From assembly GCA_013397795.1 (NCBI GenBank), contig VZTJ01001769.1, positions 62,001-126,000 of the forward strand: DNA of 64,000 nucleotides, read 5' to 3'. A model generated the notes under the pieces. That model saw only the letters and a list, made by a program, of their open reading frames with translations, made no database searches and had not been told where the DNA came from. Below are positions 13,901 through 24,780 of this stretch, in pieces. Origin of the DNA: Orthonyx spaldingii. Taxonomy: Eukaryota > Chordata > Aves > Passeriformes > Orthonychidae. The position numbers and the translations under genes were made by a program. Each line of letters starts with the position of its first letter. Within the stretch, counting starts at the first letter, position 1.

Positions 13901-16900
13901 AAAAGCTATATACACAAAATCCTCAGGAATAAATGTCACATTAGAAGTTCAGCTTGGTTCTTTTCTTTTTTCTTCCTGTAAATCTAGTTAAATGGAGAGA
14001 GTATTTGATTTAGATTTTCTTCATTCTTAATAAATGTGCATAAAATCTTGGATAGCACTGGAGTTATGATACTTGTTTATTTTTATTTTTATGACCCATC
14101 TTAAAGTAAAGGCTTGATTCAAATAGTGCTATATTTTCTCTGGAAGTTTTTTCAGCTCCAAATTAATTAGTTGAGTGTTTGAAGAGCTCTCTCTTCTACA
14201 GACTGTTAAGAAATTTTTGGCTCTTTCTGAGTGATTGTCTTTATGTAGATCTTCAGGCATTGAAATCAACACCTGCTTAGCTCAGCATCGTCTCGTTTGT
14301 ATTTGTACCTTATTTTCCTTTTGATAAATAGGCAGAATGAAGCCTGGTGTTATTTAATTTTCTCTACCTCCCTAGGCTTATAATTTTTTTAAATATATAT
14401 TAATATATTTCCTAATTCTAAGATTGTTGGGAGAGACACAATTTTACTCGGTTTTCATTCCAAAGTCTGCCATTTCTTTTTATGTGTCACAGTTATGGAA
14501 TCATTTTCCTTGGTCTGAAGGTTCTCTCTTTCATGATATGTCCGAATCCCTCAGATATGGTTGGTTGTCTTTCAGTATTCATTCTCAAGGTGGATTTTCT
14601 TAAAGAATGCAGAAACAGAAGCATATTTTTGTATAATAGTTAGGTGAGATTTGTCTCAGAAGCAGGCAGTCAGGAATTTTTTGATGTCATTTCATAAAAC
14701 TTCGGTGGGCTCTGACTCCACTTTTACCTTTTCGAAAAAAAATATTTAATAAGAGCTCCTAGCCTGACTGTTTTCATATCCTTGAGGCTTCATTTGTGCG
14801 TCTCAAAAGTTTAATGAAAACCTTTGCTGTGGTAAGGAACAAGCTCACATGTTTTAACAAGGAGAATAAAATAAAAGAAGGACAGGTGTTTCTTCATTGT
14901 TACCAGGACCTCTCTTCAGACATTTGCTTCAGCTATCACCTTGAGTTTTGAAATGCTTTTAAAATATGTCCAGGATCCAAGCCTAGAGGAGGAATCAGTG
15001 GAAACTGGCTTGGTAACTCCTGTGTTTCCTTGAGGAAACAGAAATCTAGAGAAAGTATTGAATTTCTGTTCTGACCTCTCAGTAATCCTTTTATCTCAGT
15101 CTGACCTCTGCTTTGAAAGTACCGCAGATTAGTTACAAGAGATTGTATTTAGTTAAATTTATTTCATTTGATGTCTTTAATCTTTGCAAATTTTCCTTTT
15201 AGTGGTTCCACAAAGTATATGTTGATTTCCAGATACTGACATCTATATAGATAGGAAAAAAATCACAAGGCTCCAGTTCATTTCATTAATTCTAATAGAA
15301 AGGCTTGGATTAATGCAAAAGCAAAATTTATTTTTTCCTAGAAAAGATACTTGGAATTCCTTATGACCAGTTAAAATGCTGCAGGAAAATACCTGCTGAA
15401 TTGTGGTGCACAATACAAAGCTCTGGTTGTTTTGCTCCTAAAACAAGTCTAAAGATGAAGTTACAGTGACTGTCCAAAAAGTTACTGTATGCAAGGAATA
15501 GGCTAAAAATCCTGTCAGTACCTAAGTATTTGCTCCTGCCTTTCATGTTGAACTCATATGTGAAGAACCCTTCAAACTTGGCTATAAATCCTCATTTTAC
15601 AGAGTCCTTGAACAAATTCATAATCTTGCAAATTTTTCACTACTAGTTTTAGCACTTACTAGAAAATTACTGCTCTGAAGATTAGTGTTTCAAAGATACT
15701 GTGGCATAATACATGAAAAACTGCGCTGCTCTGTCAGTAGAGAAGCTTAGAAAACAGCTTACCTGCTTATCCCACTCATGCCTTTTGTAAACATCCTTGG
15801 CTATGTTCCCAGTAAGGATAGGAATATGAAGTGGCTTTACTGAGTGGTTTCTTTCTTTCCCTTATGTACTGAACATAGAGCCCTTTGGGGAAGCATAGGA
15901 CAGATGAGAAAAGAAAAAAAACAGGAGTAGATGCATGTAGGCTACAAAAAGGAGTGGATTGCATAATCTATTGGTGATGGCAGGCTGAGACACTCACCCT
16001 TTTCAATTAATTAGCACCCCATAGATGCAAACAAATGTGGAGTATTTGTTCTATTTCATTTTCTTGCGATTTTCATTTCCATGAAGTAGGATGCTACAGA
16101 ACCTGGGTTTCTTTGGGCTTAAAGAAAACCCAATTTCCAGAATATAACATGTTGCAATTTAAAGTAATAAATCCTATTTATATTAATATTAGCTGTCAAC
16201 TTACACCAACACCCTAGAGTTTCTAAAGGAATGCCTGCAGTTATATACTTGTTTTATGTTTGTGGGAAATCCTTTTATGCATCAAATTAAAGGACACTTG
16301 CTAAATGATGTATGGAACAAGAAATAAGTCTAGTGACTGATAATATTTCCAATTAAAAATTTTTAAGTATTTAATAGGGATTTTGTGCTTGTTTTCATAA
16401 TTACAAAGTGATGTCAAGTAGGAGAACAAAAGATCCTGTCATTAAAAAAAATTCTTTTTGAATAATTGTTTTGCTGTGTTTTGTATGGCTCAAATTATGT
16501 ACAATATTATTATGGCTAGCATTGACCAGCTGATAGACTAAATTGAAAGACTATTTTCCTTAATTTTTACACTCTAAACTACCTCCCAATATGTTGCCAA
16601 AGAGAATGTATCTTCGGGGACAGAACCCAGTCTGCATCACATGGCTGACTGCCAAGCCTTTCTCCACTGGAAAGCCAGCCACTGTTTTCTACTTTCTCCT
16701 GCACAGTAGGGTGCATCCACCCATTTACGGCATTGAGCCATAGCTTTTTATTTTATGGTAATCTTTTGTATTAGGTATTCATAGGAATAAATTTTCTCTA
16801 GCCATGTAGGTCATATTTCTCCCAAGACAAAACTGAAACATAATAGATGCTTTTTGTTCCTAATGTGTCTTTGAAAAAATTGTAGTCTTGAGCAATGGTT

Positions 16901-17892
16901 TTTTCTTGGAACTGAACACATTTTTACCCTGTCATTGATATCATAGGCACACCTTATCCAATTTCATTGACTTACTACACTCGGCAAGCAAACAAAAGTA
17001 AATTAGGGAGTAGGTTTGCATTCCTCCAGTATATCTGGAATTGTAATGGAAAAAGAAAGTATTAAAGGTAATAATACAGTGTAAATCAGTTACTGAAATC
17101 ACAAGCATCTTTTAGAACAAGGTTAGGGAATCTGTCGTTGTGCTGTCAAAACAAGTTTCTCTCCATGCTTGTTTTCTACTTGAGGTTTGGCTAAATAATT
17201 CAAAACTAGGAGGCTAAAGATAATTTTCTATCTTAATCCTCTTCCTCTTTAACCGTTCTTAAAATATTATCACCTAAGCAATCAATCCTAAATCATTTAG
17301 ATGCAGGATTGACCAAAAGAAAGAGTATACTTGGGTATAGCTTAGCAGTGTTTGTCTTGATTGTTAAGAAATATTTCAAGATTTGAAGAGAATAGTGTGA
17401 ATTTTTACATAAACCTTTCTCTGCATGCTCTCATGGTATCTAAAACATATTAAAGCTTCTTATTCATTCCAGTCCTGTGTTAAACAAAACTAATTAATAG
17501 AAATGAATGTTGATGTAGATCATCATGTTCTTTGAATGGAGGAAACCATTAGATGTAGACGTCTCTGCAAGTGCTACATTTTACTAAAGAGGATATGTCC
17601 GTGTCTCCGTTATGAAGGAAGCCATAATTGCATTTTGTTTTATTAAATATTAAGCTATTGCATATGAATGAACTTGCTATGTTAAAACAAAAAAAAGTAG
17701 CAACCATCTTAGCAAAGAGAACTTTCAATGCCTCATTGAGAGTCTTCAGAATCTCAGGCTCCTTTAGTCAGCACCAAGTAGCCTTGAATAGTCCAGTCAT
17801 TAGGTAACTGAGATGCCAATGAATCCTGTCTGCTCAAGCGATGTTCAGTCGGGCCAGAACCTTCTTGTTCCCAGGAAATAACTCTGTGGTTG

Positions 17893-18069
17893 ATTTAAGC
17901 CTGCACTGCCTGCCCTCAGCTTCCATCCCTGGGTGTGTATATCCAGCCTTTCCCATGTGTTGGTCGTTTTGCTTATGTAATTTTAGATTATATCTACGGC
18001 TCGCTGCCGCAGCTGTAAACTGCCCCAAGGCAGTGGGGAGAGCACAGAGGTGGCAGTTCAGGCTTAAAT
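17893..18069. mobile_element. Inverted-repeat element, possible MITE remnant
   Basis: The 18-mer ATTTAAGCCTGCACTGCC (17893-17910) recurs as its reverse complement at 18052-18069 with one mismatch, across a 141-bp centre. The interior is noticeably GC-richer than the surrounding intron and contains CpG, such as CTCGCTGCCGCAGC. Inverted termini and a compact GC-rich body suit a non-autonomous DNA transposon or an old foldback element. I cannot name a family and see no clear target-site duplication. The long open frames on both strands here probably follow from base composition. A CR1 tail begins about 160 bp downstream. Confidence 0.4.
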
Positions 18070-18230
18070 TGGTTTCTGCTGGTGTGAACCTGCACCTTGC
18101 CATTCCTTTCTATATAGGTTCATCTCTTCAGGAAGAGACAGTTTCAAATATTCTAATCCGAGATGGCATCAGTTGTATCAGATTAAGTAATAGACAAACA
18201 TTGACAAAACGCTGGATATGGTTTAGGTAA

Positions 18231-18700
18231 TAGAATCACAGAATGGTTTGGGTTGGAAGGGACCTTAAAGATCATCTAGTTCCAAGCCCCCTGCTGTGGG
18301 CAGGGACAGCTTGCACTAGAGAGCTCCATCCAGCCTTGAATATTTCCAGGGATGGGACATCCTCAACTTATCTAGGTAACTTGTTCCAGTGCCTCATCGC
18401 CTTCTGAGTAAAGAATTTCTTTGTATGTCAAATCTAACCCCCCTCTCATTTCAAATCCATTTCCCCTTGTCCTGTCACTATGTGCTCTTATAAACAGTTT
18501 CCCTCCATCTTTCTTGTAGGCTCCCTTCAAGTACTGGAAGGCTGCAGTTATGTAACCCCAAAGTCTTCTCTTTTTCAGGCTGAAAAAAACCCGCCAATTC
18601 TCTTAGTCTTTCCTTGTGTGAGAGGTGCTCCATCCATCCACTCAGCTTGGTGGCCCTCTCCTGGACTCGCTCCAACAGATCGATGTTCTCCAGTGCTAAT
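18231..18700 (-). mobile_element. CR1 LINE, 3' fragment
   Basis: The + strand begins TAGAATCACAGAATGG and continues GTTTGGGTTGGAAGGGACCT, then a segment like TCATCTAGTTCCAAGCCCCC. This is the reverse complement of the 3' end of an avian CR1 retrotransposon, including its ATTCTGTG terminal repeats. It extends through the usual reverse-transcriptase C-terminal coding tail and is lost near 18700, so it is strongly 5'-truncated as CR1 copies usually are. It lies antisense to PDE10A. Frames at 18478-18846 on both strands are debris of this element. Confidence 0.93.
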
Positions 18701-20539
18701 GGAACCCTCAAAAGAAAAAGTGCTATGCAATTCTTTAAACTCTGGAGAAATATTTGTGTTTTGTAATTGTACACGTCCCTCTTTGAATCATTTTCCATGT
18801 AGGTATCAAAGCAAGGACTTTCCAAGAATGACGTGTCAGACTGCATAAAATATGCACAGAAAGGACAGGGTGCTTAAAGGAGTTAAACATTAACGCAGAC
18901 TGTACTAATAAAAGTTGCAGAAAGAAGTGGTGTGCATTGGAATAAATCTGCACATATGGGAACTGGTATATATTAATTTGGAGTGAAAGCTGAATTTTCA
19001 GTTTGTTAACTATCTCTTTTTATAGTAAATCCATTTTGGCACATTTTGAAGGTGACAGGAATTTGCATCTCATTCAAGTTAATTAGAATACTAACAGACA
19101 CCACTTTACCAAGTTGAGACATTGCTATGGCTGGAAGAAAGACAATAGAAAGTAAGGTAATCAATTACAAATCAGTGATTCCAAAGTGAATTCAGTGTAG
19201 GTTAATAATTCAAAATAGTGAAGAGAAGAGCAGATAAAGCACCTCAGATATGGAATAAGCCAGTGCAGCACAACATTTAAATGCACTAACTTGTGTCCTA
19301 GATGCATTTGGATGGCCTTTTGTTTATTTTCTAAGAACATCACCTCAGAGAATAAGACTTACATTTTTGTGTGGATTATATCTGGAGCAATTTCATTCTT
19401 ACTTATTGTACATCATAGTATAAATTTTATGTATATATGTTTAAAGAAAAGCAAATGTAACAGGCTTTTTCCCTTTCAGCTGTCTTACAGTCTGTCAAAC
19501 TTGAAGTCCTTTTTATAGAATTCAGACTCAGAATGCATAGAGCAACTTGGAAGTGACCCTGGAAAATAAATTACTGTTTTATAGAGCTTTTTCTGCATTT
19601 CTTTTGTGCTTTTGTTTCATTTGGCATATTTGTTTTTGTATACTAACTCATAAATGTGATTTTATGACCCTTGTTTGTACTTTTATGCTATTTTGAATGC
19701 AGCAGCTTTATTTGCAATATTGCTGTCTTTTTTTGTATAGTTAGTGTTGTCTAATGAACTTATAAATACTTCATTCTACTAGAATTTTAATAATACCGTC
19801 TGTTCACTTGACAGAAAATGGCAAAGTACACTGAAGCAACTACTTTTTTTTTTCTTTACAGCTGTATTTTTAAAGCTTAAGATTTAGGTTTCCAGCATTC
19901 TTTTTTCATTAACAGTAGCAGTGAACAATGTTGCAAACAAAAGGAATTTTTTTTTTTGTGCAAATCTTACTTTGTGACTTATGTGTATGATTTTCTTTAG
20001 ATGAAGTTTGGGGTTTTTTTATCTGTAATAAACAGTATTTTTTCTTTTTACTGGATCTTGTTTTTTACCATGACAGAAAGTAAAATAATCCTAGAGAAGT
20101 CAGTAAAGTACATCACTGTTGGTAGCATCTGACATCTTTGCCCAAGCTGCTTGCTCATCCTGGCATCTCTGTCCGTCTGTCCCTGCATGTCCTCCTTTTG
20201 AAACTCTGTTTTGAAAGTCTTTTCTTTGGCTCTTCCTTCTGCTTTCAGTCTTGCTTTATTTAATTATGTTAATGTTTGTCTTTTGAATCACCAGCTTATT
20301 ACGTAGTTGTTAGACTGTTCTCTTTAGTGTGTATTGTTTGGTGACTTAAATCTCACTCCTGCAATTAGTTGTCAAAACAAGTGGCCTGATGGCTAGAAAT
20401 GGTCAGAGTCCCTAGTAGCTCCTGGGGGAATTAGTGCTGCATATGAAAATTGGATGGCCTTGTATGTACGCCTGAGTAGATGTCAGAACCAAATGGGTTA
20501 ATTAACACAGCTCTAGTGTTTCTGAACTAGGTAGATGTA

Positions 20540-20960
20540 GTATATAAAGAAGCGTCTAAGAAGCAGTTGTGCCACAAGGTTGTTTTTCCAAATTCCTTGT
20601 CCAAGTAGCTGTGTGACGCTTGCTTACGTAAGAAACTCGTGTTGGTGTTGACAGAACTCTATAGCAGGCCTGATGAAGGAAGTTGGGAAGAATGATGCTG
20701 TAACTGACAAATTATTAGATTCCTCAGTCATGACTGTTTCAAAACCATTTTGAAGGCATGGGGAGAAGGGACTTAGATTATGAATTACCCTTTTCATACT
20801 TGCAGGAACACATTTCTCGCTTGGTTGCTGTCTCTCAGTGTGTGATCATTAGTAGTTCTCTTAGACTGACAATTTGGGAGATAGACACAGCTCCTTATCC
20901 CAGCAGGTGGCAACTTCAGCTGTGCTGAAGAGGTGTGGTTGGCTCTGGTTCCCTTTATTC
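20540..20960. promoter_or_regulatory. Motif-rich stretch with CTCF-like and PAR-bZIP sites, candidate regulatory element
   Basis: Within a monotonous intron this stretch keeps CpG dinucleotides and ordered motifs: GTGACGCTTGC, the palindrome TTACGTAA at 20624-20631 (NFIL3/DBP-type site), a CTCF-like core at 20900-20913, and a 7-bp-stem hairpin CTTCAGC-TGT-GCTGAAG at 20914-20930. It has no repeat signature. Regulatory function is inferred only from motif density. Confidence 0.25.
20900..20913 (+). promoter_or_regulatory. CTCF-like motif, + orientation
   Basis: CCAGCAGGTGGCAA matches the CTCF core CCASYAGRKGGCRS at 13 of 14 positions. A second strong match at 46765-46778 lies on the - strand, so the two point towards each other across exons b, c and d. 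Occupancy cannot be judged from sequence. Confidence 0.45.
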
Positions 20961-23900
20961 CACCGACAGAAGTGGTACTTCCACTTTCTTTTACTGCTGT
21001 GTTAGATACAGTTTATTAGCTTTCCAGCTGATTTCTTTATGTATTTCCTGATTTCTTATTAAGTATTTCAATTAATTTACCATCTGCATTGGATTTTGTT
21101 AGTTAAATAAAAAATGCACATGAAAGTAATTTTGCATGAACACATCCAGTTCTTCATTTACTTTAAGCTTGTAGATCTGAATTTGCAGTTTTCCTTTAGA
21201 CTTTTTCTTTTTTTTCTTGACATCTATCTCTCAGGTGAGCTCTGAGTAGAGAATTCCTTCTGAAATTTCCGGTGTAATCTCTTCTCTGTGTGAGTGTGTG
21301 TCTGAGGCACATTTGCCTTGCAACCTCTAAGGACGGAATGATTTCTGTCACCAAGTCTTTCTCATGTTCCTAATTGCAGAGATACTGTGATTTACCTCCC
21401 TTTCTTATGGTTTAATGATTCAAGGAGCTAGATTCTTAGGATGGGACAGTCATCACTGTGTGATAGTCCAGCCAGCCTCTGTTTGAAGCATGTGTTGAAG
21501 TTTCTGTACTGAAAGTTGGTATGCAGTAGGTTTGTTGGCATAGTGGAGAGTGAGGATGTGCTGGTGGGCATAATCAGAAATGAGAACATCATCAGTCCAC
21601 TGAGGACTGGGTTCTGCCTGTCAATTTTTGTGGATTCTCTTGGGGAACCACACTGGGTCAAAGGATAATCTGGATGCTGATGTGCCAAGGTATTTAATGA
21701 CCATATCTCCTGATGCATGTGGACTGCTAGGTGCCATGACTTTGCAATGTGTTCTGGTGCTGAAGTGTCTGATGTTGGCTATTACAGTGTGTCCTCAAGG
21801 TTACACAAGACCAATCAGAACTGTATAAATAGAGCTTCATTGGGAGCATTCTTGTTTTCAGCCAGGGACAACTGGTATTCATCACATTTTTATCTTGTTT
21901 TTTTTAGTAAGCTCACTGTTCAATATTATAAACTTCATCAAGTATTTCACAGAACATTAATATCATCTTAGAGGTTCACAAGTGACTGAGTCTCTACAAC
22001 TTAGTGAATGACCATTCTCAGGTGAGCAATGTTAAGTCAACACACCTATGCATCGTTGGGGTATTTAACTTCCTTTCATTTCAAGGAATTTGGTGCCAGA
22101 CTGGATTGGAGATTTTTTTTAAATCATAGTGCATGTATGCCTGCCTAAAAACTTTTCTAAATCTGGCCTAGCATTTTTAATGCTGCACCTGCTACTAGAG
22201 AGAGTTAAAATTTTGCATTTGTTCAAATGTCAATAGAATAATACTGAACTCCACATCTTGGATTTTTTTTGTTGTTGTCATTGTAGAGCAGCCAAAAAGA
22301 TAATTTTTAAATTTTTTTTTTCTTGTATAATTCCTGTGAATTATAATTATCTGTCATTATAAAACCTTTTTAGAATAAAACTAACTAGTTCAGAAATTCA
22401 TAAGGTGTTGTCATTATCTTTCATAGAGAACTGTCTATAATTTTGTAGTTACATATTCTGTTCCTTTACACTCACTGAAGTTATAATTTCTTTTTTTTTT
22501 TTTTTTGACAGTCTTCCCTTTGCAAGCAAAATGTTTTACTCACAGTGGTGGTAGTGATAAGTAGTAAATAGTTCAATCTTCTCTTGGTTTCAATCTGTTC
22601 ATCGTATTAGTGTAACATGTCATTTTTCAAAGACTCCAAAGTCATGAATTATCTGCACATCATTATTCTGTAATATTCAACACAGTCACTGAGAGCTTGA
22701 TTATGATTACTAACAAATCAGCTGAAATATCCTAAAAGCAAAAGGCTTAATTTGTAAATTTTATTCTGTCTTTTTTTGCTTCAGGTTTTTTCCTTGATTA
22801 ATTTAAACATTTCTTTCAGTTTCTTGGTTTTCAATCTCCAGACTAAAATAATTAAAATACATGTCTAATATGTATCTATACCAATATACCTATCTTGTAG
22901 TTACAGTACAGTTTCTTCAGAGGGATTGAAATGATTCCCCTGACATAAATATATTTCACACTGGATCACTGCACCCTCCCACGTGGTAACCTATCATCTC
23001 AAGCTCTAATGATCCCTTACCCTTGTTGACGTTAGCAAACTTTTCGTCTGGGATGTTTTCTTTTGTTTCTTTTGTCAGCTATTCTAAAGAGAAGAAAACG
23101 TCTTAGTCTTGATTTTTCTGCAAATTCTGAGGATTTTACTGCAAAGTTCGGTAACATGACGTTTGTTTTCAGTGCAGTCAGAGGTGCAGAAAGAAGAAAA
23201 TCAGGCAGGCTGCAAAGCTTCTTGTCCACCTTTTGATCCTCTATAGCGATATGCACTGAAATCTGAAAATTTTAAACAACTTCTTGAGTCTGATAGCTTA
23301 CAATTTTACTACATTGACATGTTTTTCCCTAAAAAAAATCTTTTATGTTTCTAAACAGAAGGAGGTGAGAATACAGTGATCAAAAAGGTAGGGATGAGAA
23401 CAAAACAGAAACAATTAAAAGCAAAAAGTTTACTAAAAATGTTGCTGTCTGATGCTCTATTTCCCCAGAATAAGTGAAAGATTACATTTTTCCTAACATG
23501 TGTAAGCTTATTATGTTCTCTTGCTGCCACTGAGCCATATGCAGTATTTCCTGCTCCAGACACTGACAACCTGCTAAAATTTTTTGATCTGTTTGGGCCA
23601 ACAAACCTTGGAAGCCTTGCCCCATGCCAGAGGGGAACATCATGGCACTGAGCTGTGTGATCCCACCCCTTGCCTCGTTGGGCTCAGAGTGGAGTGTAGG
23701 CTGTATATAGATATTGGGAAAGCAGGAGAAAGTGCCTTTCCTTAAAGTTGTCCAGGCATCTTGTCAGTCAGGAAGAGGTGTTCATGGTCTAGGAATAAAC
23801 AAGCCAAACGCAAGAGGCCCAGCAGGGTCCAAAAGGTATGCATGTTTTTAAAATATCCAGATGTCTTGCAAGATGGGGCTTTCTCAGGTTGTTGGAGCTT

Positions 23901-24024
23901 TGTAGGACCTGCTTCAAGCAGTGTTCTCTTTTAATCATCTCCTTCAGCCCTGATTCACTATACATAACAGACATGCCATGACATTTAATACATAAAAGCA
24001 TTTCTGGTTTCCAATGCATGCTGT

Positions 24025-24054
24025 AGCAGTTCCATTGATTTTAATGGAATTGCT
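24025..24054. repeat. Short palindrome, possible old palindromic-repeat relic
   Basis: AGCAGTTCCATT and AATGGAATTGCT form 12-bp arms with 11 of 12 matches around a 6-base centre. The core CCATTGATTTTAATGG resembles the CCATTGACTTCAATGG centre that I remember from ancient amniote palindromic repeats. Confidence 0.35.
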
Positions 24055-24559
24055 AAATGTGTATGTCTGAGTAGCATTTGAGCCAACAGCAATGTAATTC
24101 TTGTCTTTGAAAACACCTCCTTAATACAATACAACTTCAGGTTTCAAGTTTGAATTTGGTATTTGAAAAATATTTAAAAGTAATGGAATATCTCTATTCA
24201 AAAGTGAGAGGACAGATTAGTAGTGATAATGCTGTTTCTTAGATACACTGCTTGCAGCAAAATCTAAGGATACCTTATACTTGGCAAACAGGGCTTCTGG
24301 AACAAAAGAAAATAGGAGAAAACCAAGTTTGATTTAAAAAGAGTAATTCTGAAATTGTGTTACTCCTGGATGAGAGACTTCCTTCATCAAACATGTTTGC
24401 AAGACCTGGAATCAATTTTGAAGAAAGCTGCAGTGCAGCTAGTAGAAGAATTCTAGGAAGAATTGTGTGTTGGACAAGAAAAGCGGTAGATATGGTCAAA
24501 AAGGTGTATCTGTAAACTGGTAAGTATGAAAAAATGATAAATTGTTTTACACGCTCTTC

Positions 24560-24780
24560 AGCCCATTGTCCTGTGGCTGCATTCTGGTAATAAACAATGG
24601 TGATTGCACCTCGTTGACTGATAAGGTGGATGAGCTAACCAGTTTAACACTCTCGTCATTCAACAGTCGTGTTGAGTAGGATATGAAGTCATCGGCTAAT
24701 TACCATAAAACACAATCATAGACTTTCTTGGTAAAGCATATTTACTGCTGGAAACTATTAACTTTCTTCCTGATGGTCAG
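24560..24780. promoter_or_regulatory. Candidate conserved non-coding element
   Basis: A non-repetitive stretch with a SOX-like AACAATGG (24593-24600), a homeodomain-type CTAATTA and several preserved CpGs (ACCTCGTTGACTG, TCATCGGC). It stands out from neighbouring T-rich intron, but conservation has not been tested. Low confidence. Confidence 0.2.

Noticed and set aside
17841..18230. 129-codon + strand reading frame, the longest in the window, with an 89-codon frame opposite.
   Set aside because: No recognisable domain. It coincides with a GC-richer inverted-repeat element next to a CR1 tail, where stop codons are rarer, and both strands are open. Not supported as a gene.
18478..18848. Overlapping 122-codon frames on both strands.
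   Set aside because: They lie in and just beyond the decayed CR1 tail. The - strand frame carries CR1 reverse-transcriptase C-terminal debris and the + strand frame is its shadow.
21428..21828. Overlapping 96- and 66-codon frames on opposite strands.
   Set aside because: No domain, no splice or promoter context; compatible with chance in an intron.
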